Shown here: positions 1 through 8,342 of the stretch, one piece after another | How positions within the stretch are numbered: position 1 is the first letter of the stretch | Layout of the letters: the number at the start of each line of letters is the position of its first letter | Assembly: GCF_022549695.1 (NCBI RefSeq) | Contig: NZ_JAKZGS010000006.1 | Span: 86,706 to 150,705, forward strand | Direction of reading: 5' to 3' | Origin: Belliella calami | GTDB taxonomy: Bacteria; Bacteroidota; Bacteroidia; Cytophagales; Cyclobacteriaceae | Length of the DNA: 64,000 nucleotides | The notes under the pieces: generated by a model | The model's database searches: none | Told to the model about the DNA's origin: nothing | Seen by the model: only the letters and a program-made list of their open reading frames with translations | Position numbers and translations under genes: made by a program

Positions 1-320
1 ATGATTTGATTAAGGTTGGAAAGTTGAAAGGTTTTTAAGGTTAGGCTATGAGGTCGATTATTTTGATTGCAAATATTTATGATATTAATTATAAGCTATT
101 TTAGTTTTTTATGATTTGATTAAGGTTGGAAAGTTGGAAGGTTTTTAAGGTTCGGCTATGAGGTCGATTATTTTGATTGCAAATATTTATGATATCAATT
201 ATAAGCTATTTTAGTTTTTTATGATTTGATTAAGGTTAGAAAGTTGGAAGGTTTTTAAGGTTCGGCTCTGAGGTCGATTATTTTGATTGCAAATATTTAT
301 GATATCAATTCTAAGTAATT
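1..320. repeat. 110-bp direct tandem repeat, three copies
   Basis: Copies begin at 1, 111 and 221, each opening with ATGATTTGATTAAGG and carrying a TTGGAAGG-rich stretch followed by an AT-rich tail. The copies differ at only a few positions; the third decays after about 310. The array starts at the window edge, so more copies may lie upstream. No ORF runs through it. It sits just downstream of the minus-strand four-helix-bundle gene. Confidence 0.9.
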
Positions 321-334
321 AAAGTGTTTTTCTA

Positions 335-718
335 TCATTTGTTATTCTTTTGATTATATGTATTGAGGTAATTAATGAATGATTTTATTTTACTAGAAAG
401 GGTGAACAAATCCATTTTTAGTTTTTCATAATCTTGATTGTTTACTCTACCTGCTGCTACCAAGATTGCAAGTTGGCTTCTAACTTCTCCAGCTGATCCT
501 TTTGCATAGTGTAGGTATTTGACAAACACTTTATTATTGTTGTATTCAAATCCTTCAGCAATATTGTTTGAAATTGAAATCGCCGCTCCAATAATTTGAT
601 CTCTTGACTTATAATCATTCCTCAATGGACTTAAATCTGCCAATCTATATATTTCAACTGCAATTCTTACAGCTTCCTTCCATATTTCCAAATCTTCAAA
701 TGCCGAAACCTTTGCCAT
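335..718 (-). CDS. four helix bundle protein (S23/IVP family)
   Basis: 127 aa, the usual length for the small four-helix-bundle family first met as ORFs inside 23S rRNA intervening sequences. The visible signature is an N-terminal FEDLEIWKEA helix (about residues 7-16), a central SISNNIAEG motif (about 48-56), and a helix with KYLHYAKGSAGEVRSQL (about 67-83). The protein is probably a cytoplasmic homo-oligomer of unknown function. There is no rRNA around it, so this is the free-standing genomic form. It lies 213 bp downstream of trpE on the same strand, flanked by TTGGAAG-rich repeats, a common setting for this family in Bacteroidota. Family assignment is firm; function is unknown. Confidence 0.9.
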   Translation of the reverse strand: MAKVSAFEDLEIWKEAVRIAVEIYRLADLSPLRNDYKSRDQIIGAAISISNNIAEGFEYNNNKVFVKYLHYAKGSAGEVRSQLAILVAAGRVNNQDYEKLKMDLFTLSSKIKSFINYLNTYNQKNNK

Positions 719-931
719 ATCATTTCAATTCAAATCGTATTGCAAACTAATTATACTATAACCCAATATTTTCAATTTTATAACTTTTCTTTTTTTAACG
801 AATCAACAACATTAGATCTCTCAAGCTCACTATTCAATGATTCCCATCAACCTTACAACTTTCAAACATTTCAACCTTTAACACTTACTTCAATCTTACA
901 ATCCGCCACTGCGGACAAGTTCTTACAATCC

Positions 932-2338
932 CTAAATAGTCTCCGCTGCTTTTAGGGCGACTCGGAGGGCTTCGAGTTTGTTGGTGACTTCTTGGAGTTC
1001 GGAGGCTATGGATGACTTGGCGACAACTCCTGCTCCTGCTTGGAAACGGAGTTGGTTGTTTTCTGACACAAAGGATCTGATCAATATCGCATGGTTGAAA
1101 TCCCCATTGAAACCTAGAAACCCAATGGCTCCACCGTAGAATTTTCGGGATGTATTTTCCAATTCATCTATCAATTCCATTGCCCTGTACTTTGGTGCAC
1201 CTGAGAGTGTTCCTGCCGGAAAGGTATCCGCTACAAGCTGTAGTGGATTGGCATCTTTTGGCAATTGCCCTGTCACCTTGGAAACTAAGTGAATCACATG
1301 TGAGTAATATTGAATTTCTTTGAACACTTCAACTTTTACTTTTACCGAAGATCTGCTCAAATCATTTCTTGCCAAATCGACCAACATCACATGCTCTGAA
1401 TTTTCTTTGGGATCATCATAAAGCTTTAGCGCCAATTCTGCATCTGCTTGATCATTACCCGTTCTTTTGAAAGTTCCAGCAATTGGGAAAATGGTGGCTA
1501 CATTATTTTTGACTACTATCTGTGCTTCTGGTGATGACCCGAATACTTTGTAGGATCCATAATCAAAATAGAATAAATATGGTGATGGATTTACTGAGCG
1601 TAGTGCTCGGTAAACGTTGAATTCATCTCCTTTGAATTTGGTGGTAAAATTTCTGGAAATTACGATTTGAAAAACGTCACCCCTAAAACAATGCTCTTGA
1701 CCTTTCTTCAAAATATCCAAGAACTCAGAGTCTGTATAATTTGATACTTCTTCACCTTCCAACTTAAATGAGTATGAAGGAATGTTTTTATTGTTGAGGA
1801 TTGTCTCAAGTTGGGAGATATTATCGGGTTTTTCTGCTCCTTCCACCTGATGCTCCAAAATATGCATTTCGTTTTTAAAATGATCCACTACGATCACATT
1901 TTGATAAACAGCATAATGCATCATCGGGATTTTTGACTCTTTGGTATTTTTGAGATCAATATCTTCAAACCTGGAAACAGTATCGTACTGCATATATCCA
2001 AAAAGTCCATTGGTAATAAATTTCAGGTTAAGAGATTTTTCTTCAAATCTAGCCGAAAAAGCCCTCAGCGCATCAATAAGCTTCTTCCCATCAGACAAAG
2101 TATAACTTGAGCTGTTTCCCAAAGGGAGCTCTTCTTTGACTACAGTACCATCAAAGGAAAACGATGCCAAAGGATTGAAGCAAATGTAAGAGTAGCTATT
2201 TTCCTGACCATGATAATCCGAACTTTCCAACAAAATGGGATTGGCAAACCTATCCCTGATTTGTAGGTAGATACTCACAGGTGTAATGGTGTCAGCCAAA
2301 AGCTTTTTGTACTGGGTATTCAGTTTGATTTTTGTCAT
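932..2338 (-). CDS. trpE: anthranilate synthase component I
   Basis: 468 aa, normal for TrpE. It catalyses chorismate plus ammonia (from the TrpG glutaminase) to anthranilate, the first step of tryptophan synthesis, in the cytoplasm. The N-terminal domain carries the LLES tryptophan-binding motif (about residues 36-39). The C-terminal chorismate-binding domain shows GTFKRTG (about 288-294), DLARNDLSR (about 321-329) and the GTLSGAPKYRAMELIDELE block (about 376-394). Those features favour TrpE over PabB or isochorismate synthase. The gene sits behind a tryptophan attenuation leader (2370-2552), which independently supports the assignment. The rest of the trp operon would lie beyond the window start or elsewhere; only the four-helix-bundle gene follows here. 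Confidence 0.95.
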   Translation of the reverse strand: MTKIKLNTQYKKLLADTITPVSIYLQIRDRFANPILLESSDYHGQENSYSYICFNPLASFSFDGTVVKEELPLGNSSSYTLSDGKKLIDALRAFSARFEEKSLNLKFITNGLFGYMQYDTVSRFEDIDLKNTKESKIPMMHYAVYQNVIVVDHFKNEMHILEHQVEGAEKPDNISQLETILNNKNIPSYSFKLEGEEVSNYTDSEFLDILKKGQEHCFRGDVFQIVISRNFTTKFKGDEFNVYRALRSVNPSPYLFYFDYGSYKVFGSSPEAQIVVKNNVATIFPIAGTFKRTGNDQADAELALKLYDDPKENSEHVMLVDLARNDLSRSSVKVKVEVFKEIQYYSHVIHLVSKVTGQLPKDANPLQLVADTFPAGTLSGAPKYRAMELIDELENTSRKFYGGAIGFLGFNGDFNHAILIRSFVSENNQLRFQAGAGVVAKSSIASELQEVTNKLEALRVALKAAETI

Positions 2339-2369
2339 TACCTGTAATTTTTTGGTGATTTTTTTGCAT

Positions 2370-2403
2370 AAAAAAAGGCTTACTGGGAGAAACCAGCAAG
2401 CCT
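2370..2403 (-). terminator. trp attenuator terminator
   Basis: Read on the minus strand, an 11-bp stem (2403-2393 with 2386-2376, one G-T wobble) closes a six-base loop and is followed by seven U residues (2376-2370). It lies between the leader peptide stop and the trpE start, so it would end transcription before trpE when it forms. Its upstream arm overlaps the candidate antiterminator at 2401-2403. Confidence 0.85.
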
Positions 2404-2447
2404 AAATATCTATTAACAAGCGTTACATTTTAGACAATAGCGTTAGG
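2401..2447 (-). promoter_or_regulatory. candidate trp antiterminator stem
   Basis: In the minus-strand RNA, CCTAA-CG-CTATT (2447-2436) inside the last codons of the leader ORF can pair with AATAG-ATAT-TTAGG (2414-2401). The structure uses the first three bases of the terminator's upstream arm, so the two hairpins exclude each other. A ribosome stalled on the Trp codons (2483-2475) leaves the 5' arm free; one that reaches the stop codon (2432-2430) covers it. Pairing was found by eye and no folding energy was computed. Confidence 0.55.
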
Positions 2448-2507
2448 TTCTTCCCCTTGAAAAGAAGTCAAATGCCACCACCAATATTTTGCTTGTATTG
2501 TTTTCAT
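2430..2507 (-). CDS. trpL: trp operon leader peptide
   Basis: A 25-codon ORF runs from ATG at 2507 to TAA at 2430, with three consecutive TGG codons as residues 9-11 (QAKYWWWHLT). It begins about 10 nt after the predicted transcription start and ends 27 nt before the terminator hairpin upstream of trpE. A Trp-codon run in a tiny ORF followed by mutually exclusive hairpins is the standard ribosome-mediated attenuation layout. The peptide itself probably has no function; its translation senses charged tRNA-Trp. Independent of the hairpins, three Trp codons in a row in 25 codons is very unlikely by chance. Confidence 0.85.
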   Translation of the reverse strand: MKTIQAKYWWWHLTSFQGEEPNAIV

Positions 2508-2522
2508 TATTTTAACTTGCGA

Positions 2523-2552
2523 CAAATATATAAATGCATTTCTTTTTACAAA
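2523..2552 (-). promoter_or_regulatory. trpL-trpE promoter
   Basis: On the minus strand a TTTG box (2552-2549) and a TATATTTG box (2530-2523) are separated by 18 nt, matching the Bacteroidota housekeeping consensus TTTG / TAnnTTTG. The predicted start of transcription, near 2516, lies about 10 nt before the leader peptide ATG. The rest of 2553-2790 is AT-rich and I see nothing else in it. Confidence 0.7.
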
Positions 2553-2853
2553 AATTAAATCATAAAAATAAAAAGAATTATAAGTTATTCGTCAATATAA
2601 CTCGTATTATCAGCAAAACCACAGAATAAATCACTTGAAACCTTGATAGAAAAATGATTGTAGATTCTTTGAAAATTGATGGTCTAGTTGCTTGTTTAGT
2701 CACAATAGAGTTGAATTAAGACTTACAGATATTCACCTTTATGAAAAAAATCTGGCTTGGCACCAAATTAGCTATTTAGATTTATGTATCTTGAACTATA
2801 TTTTTTAATACCTTTGTAATGTTGACTTTATAAGTCATTATACTTCTAAATAT

Positions 2854-3105
2854 GTGAATTTCAATCTTCAAAACCTTCATTTGGTTATTGATGTGGCACG
2901 GCATCCTTTTTTAGATTATGATAGTCATATAAATTACGCAGAATTAAAAGAATTTGATAAACAAAAGCTTGTTGATTTTTTAATCGCAAACCCGGAAAGA
3001 GTCCTTGGAAGTATTGATGCTAAACTTTTATCTGATGTTAAGGATACTATTTCAAAAGCACGAACTATCTCGATTGCTCTCAAAAAGAAATATGGCTTTG
3101 TTTAA
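2854..3105 (+). CDS. small hypothetical protein
   Basis: 83 aa, starting at GTG 2854; no in-frame ATG exists upstream before the stop at 2806. A -7 box of the Bacteroidota type (TACCTTTG, 2809-2816) lies 38 nt before the start, with a TTG at 2791-2793 at suboptimal spacing. The product is mixed alpha/beta with an acidic middle and a basic C-terminus (IALKKKYGFV), no signal peptide and no membrane segment. I do not recognise the family. It is convergent with the SusD gene and 31 bp from its end. Amino-acid composition looks like real protein, but start and function are uncertain. Confidence 0.5.
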   Translation: MNFNLQNLHLVIDVARHPFLDYDSHINYAELKEFDKQKLVDFLIANPERVLGSIDAKLLSDVKDTISKARTISIALKKKYGFV

Positions 3106-3136
3106 ATCCCACTTAATTTTTCAGTATCTCAATTAA

Positions 3137-4621
3137 CTAATAACCTGGATTTTGGTCTGTAGTTGGGTCTAGTCCTTTGTTCAGATTTAGCTCCTCAAAA
3201 GGAATAGGCCATAAATAATGCTTTTCTGCAATAGTCTTGCCCCTACCTTCCTGGATTACTGAAGCCGCTTTTCCTGTTCTTTTTAGGTCAAGCCAACGCT
3301 TTCCCTCAAACTGGAATTCATATGCTCTTTCCGTCAAGATCAAATCCAAAAATGATTCCGAATCATAATCAGCTAATTGAAAATCAATATCAGAAGCAAT
3401 ATTTGGATCCAAACCGTAAGCTCTTCTGTGTACTTGATTCAATGCCTCTAGAGCCTCTTCTGTAGGAGAATTTGCAGCTCTGCTTGAAGCTTCTGCAAAC
3501 ATCAATAGTACATCTGAATATCTGTAAATCGGAAGATCATTGCCCGCACCTCGATTTGAGATTGCTTGATTGTCGATGAATTTTCCTGTCACCAAGGTAT
3601 TGGGTCCCATCCCAAAATCAACAGGAATCCATAATGCTTTTCTTAAATCTCCATCCTGCCAATTCACATAAAACGGATCTGTGGACAAAGCATAATGTGC
3701 AAATGCACCTCCCAGGTTATAAAGGTTGGTACTTGGATGATTGACTATCCACAGCAGCCAATTTCCTTGAGCTACTTCTCTAGCATATTTTAGGTGAAAT
3801 ATCTCCTCTGTAGTAGTAGTCAAGTCAGGACCAAAAAGATTGACTTGAAAATCCCTTACTGATGTCACTCTCACTAGAGAATGTCTTTCACTGTTGATAA
3901 CTTCCGCGGCTTTTGTCCTTGCTTCATCAAAACGGTTTAAGGTAAGATAGACATGTGCCAAAAGTGTCTTTGCTGCATTTTGTGTAGGTCTCCCTATTTG
4001 CTGTTGCACCTCAGGAAGCTTTTGCTCAGCTTCTGTCAAATCACTAATTATCAATTCAAAAATCTCCTCTTCCGAACTCTTGGACAAATCCAACTGATCA
4101 AGGTTTGTTTCCATACGCAATGGCACTGAACCCCAATTTCTGACCAAATCAAAATACGCTAATGCCCTAAGAAATTTTGCTTCACCAATATTTCTACCAA
4201 GCGCTTCTTCAGAAATGGAACTTCCTTCGGGAGCGTACCTAAGAACAAGGTTTGCATTTCTGATACTCAAGTAATAGGCATTCCACCTGACTGTAGTGGC
4301 ATTGATATTTCCTGCATTGAATCCTTCAAAGTCATTATATTGTGCTCGGCTCCCTCGGCCATATCCCCAATCAGTGTGTGTATCCAAGATAGCAAACTGC
4401 TCTGCCATTTCCATTCTCAAAGGTGAATAGATGGCATTTACAGCACTTCGGACTTCTTCTTCAGTATTGTAAAAGTTTTCTGCTGCTATAGTTCTTGGAT
4501 TTTCTTCCAAAAGATCTTCACAGGATGAAGCCAAGAACATAAAGGGAATTAACACCATCCAAATTCTAAACTGAAGTCTGCTGATGTCTTTATTTTTTGA
4601 GTATATATTTGATGATTTCAT
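3137..4621 (-). CDS. RagB/SusD family nutrient-uptake outer membrane lipoprotein
   Basis: 494 aa, normal for SusD-like proteins. It forms the surface-exposed substrate-binding lid of a SusC channel. After a basic N-terminus, a hydrophobic stretch ends in FLASSC (about residues 29-34), a lipobox with Cys34 as lipidation site. The mature protein has the SusD pattern: ENFYNTEEEVRSAVNAIY near the N-terminus, tetratricopeptide-like helices (AKTLLAHVYLTLNRFDEA), and the C-terminal LTERAYEFQFEGKRWLDLKRTG block. It lies 35 bp downstream of the SusC gene and forms an operon with it. No glycosidase, sulfatase or regulator lies nearby, so the substrate cannot be inferred. Confidence 0.95.
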   Translation of the reverse strand: MKSSNIYSKNKDISRLQFRIWMVLIPFMFLASSCEDLLEENPRTIAAENFYNTEEEVRSAVNAIYSPLRMEMAEQFAILDTHTDWGYGRGSRAQYNDFEGFNAGNINATTVRWNAYYLSIRNANLVLRYAPEGSSISEEALGRNIGEAKFLRALAYFDLVRNWGSVPLRMETNLDQLDLSKSSEEEIFELIISDLTEAEQKLPEVQQQIGRPTQNAAKTLLAHVYLTLNRFDEARTKAAEVINSERHSLVRVTSVRDFQVNLFGPDLTTTTEEIFHLKYAREVAQGNWLLWIVNHPSTNLYNLGGAFAHYALSTDPFYVNWQDGDLRKALWIPVDFGMGPNTLVTGKFIDNQAISNRGAGNDLPIYRYSDVLLMFAEASSRAANSPTEEALEALNQVHRRAYGLDPNIASDIDFQLADYDSESFLDLILTERAYEFQFEGKRWLDLKRTGKAASVIQEGRGKTIAEKHYLWPIPFEELNLNKGLDPTTDQNPGY

Positions 4622-4656
4622 TTTCTTCGATTAATGTTGATTGGAAAGAAACTGGT

Positions 4657-7600
4657 TTAAAAACCCAATTTGACACCTACTGTTAATACTTTTGGGACCG
4701 GATAGCTATAGTGATCTATTCCAGCTTGTGTGTCAGCACCCCGAGAATTGACTTCAGGATCCCACCATGAATATTTTGTGAATGTCAGCAGATTTTGTCC
4801 ACTTACATAAAGTTGGGCTTGACTTACAGCTCTCCAACCCCAATTTTGTATTGGGAAATTATATGCCAATTGAATATTCCGCAATCTCAAATATGATCCA
4901 TCTTCTACAAATCGATCTGAAATTCTAACTGAATTTGTCCTGCTTATGATTGGGAACTTTGCATTTGGATTTTGTGGCGACCAGTTGTCAAGCAAAACTT
5001 CCCTAGGCATATTCAGCCCTTGACCATAATCCATGGTACTTGGGATAGCACTGATATTGAATATGTCATTTCCAAAAGCTCCCTGAAAGAAAATATTCAA
5101 ATCAAAGTTTTTGAAGGACATGTTGGAATTCAATCCGTAAAAGAAATCTGGATTGGGGTCTCCTATAAAAGTCTTGTCATTTTCTGTGATGACACCATCA
5201 CCATCCAAATCCCTGAATTGAATCCTACCTTGTTCATTGTAACCATCTTCTTGAAATCCCCAAAATTGTCCTATTGGCCTTCCTTCTTGAAGGATACTGA
5301 TATTGTCAGCAACCACCAAAACATTGACAAAAGACCCTAAAATTGATTCCCCATTATTCAAGGCGATTACTTTGTTCCTATTGAAAGTGATATTTCCGTT
5401 TACATTCCATTTGAATGCACGGTTAAAAACAGCTGCATCAACTCCCAACTCCAAACCTTTATTTTGTACTTCACCTACATTTTGGATTGTTGTGGTAAAA
5501 CCCGAAGAACTAGGTAAAGTAACAGTGTTCAACAAATCAGTTGTGTTTTTGATGTAATAATCTGCAGTTAAAAACACTCTGTTATTGAAAAGTCCAAAAT
5601 CAATCCCAAAGTTGATTTGCTCTGTAGTTTCCCACTTTAGATTACCTGGCAAAGTAGTGCTTGGAGATAAAGTGGTGAAAAGTTCATTTCCGAAAATTGT
5701 GTTTCCCGGAAAAAGTCTGTTGAGTGTGGCATATGGTGAAATAGCTTGATTCCCTGTCCTTCCCCAACTTGCTCTAAGTTTCAAGTCTGAAAGGGCTGAA
5801 TTGTCACGAAGAAATCCTTCCTCTGAAATTCTCCATGCTATAGCTCCAGATGGGAAAAATCCCCATTTATTGCCTGGACTGTATCTCGAGGAGCCATCTG
5901 CACGAAAACTCGCAGTCAAGAGTAATTTATTATCAAAACTGTAATTGACTCGACCTAGATAAGATAGTAAAACCGATTTTGCATAGCCCGATGAAGGGAT
6001 TCCAGGAGTCTCTGCAGCTCCCAAATTGCTACTTCCAAAGCTGTCACTAAGAAATCCCACACCATTTGCTGCTAGAAAAGTTGTGGTAAAATCTTGGTAT
6101 GTAAATCCAATCAATGCATCAAGTTGATGTCTATCAGCAAAGGTTTTGTTGTAATTTATAGTGTTTTCACTAAGCAAACTTGTGAATTGCGAAGTGCTGA
6201 CAGAAGCTACTCCCGGAGAGTTGAAAAAATTTCGAGTTTGATAATTGTCAGTTCTGTCATCTCTGTTTTCGATTCCTCCTGAAATCCTGATTGTCAATTC
6301 AGGAATAGGATTATAAACAAATGCTGCATTTGATAAAATCACATTTGCCCTAACCGTATTTGTTTGTTCATTGATAAAATTAAGTGGATTGATTATATCT
6401 GGAGCCATAAATGGGTATTCATTAGCCAATACAGTGTAGGAACCATCTTCGTTGAAGGGCCTTGATATTGGTGCTGCAGAAATCGCCGCTCCGATCATTG
6501 AGCTGCCTCGAGTTCCTCCCCCACTGTCCCTCCTGTCTGTTTTCAGTCGGGTCAAAATGTTTGACATTTCCAACTTCATTTTGCTATTGACGGTATGGCT
6601 GATATTGAATTTGAGCGAATATCTGTTATAATCACTTCCCCTAATTATTCCTTCTTGGCCCAAATGACTCCCACCGATTGCATAGGTTGTCTTATCATTT
6701 CCACCTGTAAAATTCAGCGAGGTAGTTCTGATTGGTGCACTTTGGAAAATCAAATCCTGCCAATCAAAACCTTGTCCAAAGCCTTGTATCTGTTCAGGTG
6801 TAAAATATGGGGCTTGACCATCATTCTCTGCTTGTAAATTTTGTAATGTGGCATATTCTGACCCATTCATCAAGTCAAGTTTATTTCTCAAAGATTGCAC
6901 ACCATAGTTTGATTCAAACTCAACGGTTGACTGTCCTGCCCTACCTTTTTTTGTGGTGATCAAAACTACACCATTTGCACCTCTCGAACCATAAATGGCC
7001 GTAGCAGAAGCATCTTTTAGCACCTCAATACTCGCTATATCGGCATTGTTTAGATTGGTGGGATTTCCAGAAAAAGGAAAACCATCAATTACATACAAAG
7101 GATCATTCCCACCTTGAATCGAATTAGTCCCTCTGATTCTAACATTGATAGTTCCACCTGGAGCGCCATTATTTTGAATTATTTGAACACCGGCTGATCT
7201 ACCGGAAAGTGCTTGCAAAACATTGGAGGTTGGAAAAGCATTGACCTCTTCTGGACTGACACGGGAAACTGACCCAGTCAAATCACTTCTTTTTGTCGTT
7301 CCATACCCCACCACCAAAACTTCATCCAACCCAACCAAATCTTCTTCCATTACCACATTGATGATCGTCCGATTTCCAACGACAATTTCTTGTGTTTTGT
7401 ACCCGACTGAAGAGAACCTCAATACGCTATTCTCATCGGGAATTTCAATTGAAAATCTCCCATCCAAATCGGTAATTGTACCCAAATTTGTATTTTTAAG
7501 AACAACTGTTATTCCTGGAGCTACTACACCATCTGAAGTGGAAACAGTACCTGAAACTTCTTTTGGCTCTTCTGCAATTATAAATGCAGCTACATTTTTC

Positions 7601-7671
7601 GAATATGAGAACAAAATAAAAATTGCCAAAAGCAAATTTACAGATGTCTTTTTTAAGTTAAATTTGCTCAT
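4657..7671 (-). CDS. SusC/RagA family TonB-linked outer membrane protein
   Basis: 1004 aa with start at ATG 7671, chosen because a signal peptide (MSKFNLKKTSVNLLLAIFIL) begins there; the frame stays open 26 codons further upstream. Domain order is signal peptide, carboxypeptidase-regulatory-like beta-sandwich (SGTVSTSDGVVAPGITVVLK; DLDGRFSIEIP), the DEVLVVGYGT segment resembling a TonB box, plug domain (NVLQALSGRSAGVQI, RIRGTNS, PLYVIDGFP), then a beta-barrel ending in KVLTVGVKLGF. It imports large nutrients across the outer membrane with TonB/ExbBD energy, paired with the SusD lipoprotein downstream. No ECF sigma or anti-sigma gene sits beside it. Confidence 0.95.
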   Translation of the reverse strand: MSKFNLKKTSVNLLLAIFILFSYSKNVAAFIIAEEPKEVSGTVSTSDGVVAPGITVVLKNTNLGTITDLDGRFSIEIPDENSVLRFSSVGYKTQEIVVGNRTIINVVMEEDLVGLDEVLVVGYGTTKRSDLTGSVSRVSPEEVNAFPTSNVLQALSGRSAGVQIIQNNGAPGGTINVRIRGTNSIQGGNDPLYVIDGFPFSGNPTNLNNADIASIEVLKDASATAIYGSRGANGVVLITTKKGRAGQSTVEFESNYGVQSLRNKLDLMNGSEYATLQNLQAENDGQAPYFTPEQIQGFGQGFDWQDLIFQSAPIRTTSLNFTGGNDKTTYAIGGSHLGQEGIIRGSDYNRYSLKFNISHTVNSKMKLEMSNILTRLKTDRRDSGGGTRGSSMIGAAISAAPISRPFNEDGSYTVLANEYPFMAPDIINPLNFINEQTNTVRANVILSNAAFVYNPIPELTIRISGGIENRDDRTDNYQTRNFFNSPGVASVSTSQFTSLLSENTINYNKTFADRHQLDALIGFTYQDFTTTFLAANGVGFLSDSFGSSNLGAAETPGIPSSGYAKSVLLSYLGRVNYSFDNKLLLTASFRADGSSRYSPGNKWGFFPSGAIAWRISEEGFLRDNSALSDLKLRASWGRTGNQAISPYATLNRLFPGNTIFGNELFTTLSPSTTLPGNLKWETTEQINFGIDFGLFNNRVFLTADYYIKNTTDLLNTVTLPSSSGFTTTIQNVGEVQNKGLELGVDAAVFNRAFKWNVNGNITFNRNKVIALNNGESILGSFVNVLVVADNISILQEGRPIGQFWGFQEDGYNEQGRIQFRDLDGDGVITENDKTFIGDPNPDFFYGLNSNMSFKNFDLNIFFQGAFGNDIFNISAIPSTMDYGQGLNMPREVLLDNWSPQNPNAKFPIISRTNSVRISDRFVEDGSYLRLRNIQLAYNFPIQNWGWRAVSQAQLYVSGQNLLTFTKYSWWDPEVNSRGADTQAGIDHYSYPVPKVLTVGVKLGF

Positions 7672-7950
7672 GGTAATTTTTTCTTCGATAAAATTTCTAT
7701 TTAATTTACAAGACCCCATTTTGAGTTTTAATTCTACATATTGAGGCATTTATCCACAAAACGCCTCTCTACAATTCCCCAAATAATCAAAAATCATAGA
7801 AAAGAGTCGGTTTTTGAGTGGTAAACTGGTGAGTGAAGAAAATTGTCAAGAATCATGCACCAAAAACAAGCCTATGTTTTTTTAGTTTGAAAAATAGAAC
7901 ACTTGCAATTCCATAAATTAAAAAATATGATTTTACACTTCTTTGAAAAT

Positions 7951-7966
7951 GTTTGTGTAAACAAAC
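7951..7966. promoter_or_regulatory. possible operator upstream of SusC/SusD
   Basis: GTTTGT-GTAA-ACAAAC is a 6-bp inverted repeat with a 4-bp spacer, 280 bp upstream of the susC-like start. It has the size and symmetry of a dimeric regulator site, but no regulator gene is adjacent and I found no clear TAnnTTTG promoter for the operon. The remainder of 7750-8088 is AT-rich with nothing recognisable. Confidence 0.25.
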
Positions 7967-8088
7967 CATGATATTGTGAACAACCTTCATTTCCCAACAA
8001 TAAACGGTAATGAAATTACCTTGCTTGAGAAACTTGTTTTTAGCGAATGGCTAAGCAGTGTATATACATGATAAAAAAAATATAAGGA

Positions 8089-8249
8089 CTATCCGTTTTC
8101 TTTCACGTAGCCAAACAATAGATTGTCGGATGAACGATTTTTGGCTTTGTTGACTGTGGGCTTTTGTCTACGCCACGGCATACAAGTTGCTGACGAGCAT
8201 CCGTAACTTAAAAAGTTATTTTTTACCCAACGTGCAACGTTGCGGGTAC
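8089..8249 (+). repeat. MITE-like dispersed repeat, copy A
   Basis: 161 bp, forward orientation. It begins CTATCCG (a variant of the family terminus GTATCCGC) and ends GTGCAACGTTGCGGGTAC. It shares the family core CACGTAGCCAAACAATAGA and the TTGACTGTGG segment. Its middle (TACGCCACGGC) matches copy B. It lies between the SusC promoter region and the proline dehydrogenase promoter and contains no ORF. Confidence 0.8.
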
Positions 8250-8292
8250 TAATAAAAAATCTTTAAACTATCACTTCAGATGCCATATATGG

Positions 8293-8324
8293 TTTGGAAG
8301 GCTTTGATTGATAGCGTATATTTG
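8293..8324 (+). promoter_or_regulatory. proline dehydrogenase promoter
   Basis: A TTTG box (8293-8296) and a TATATTTG box (8317-8324) are 20 nt apart, matching the Bacteroidota consensus. Predicted transcription starts near 8331. That excludes the longer reading of the downstream gene (ATG at 8280) and fixes its start at ATG 8343. Confidence 0.65.
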
Positions 8325-8342
8325 CACCTCGATTTACAGAAT

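Noticed and set aside
335-718. 23S rRNA intervening sequence
   Set aside because: The four-helix-bundle gene is not embedded in rRNA; no rRNA sequence flanks it.
740-955. 71-aa plus-strand ORF next to trpE
   Set aside because: Its translation is low-complexity (Asn, Phe, Thr, Ser, Gln), derived from CAACCTT-rich repeat sequence, and it runs into the trpE 3' end.
3137-7671. Polysaccharide utilisation locus
   Set aside because: Only a SusC/SusD pair; no glycoside hydrolase, lyase, sulfatase or hybrid two-component gene lies within the window.
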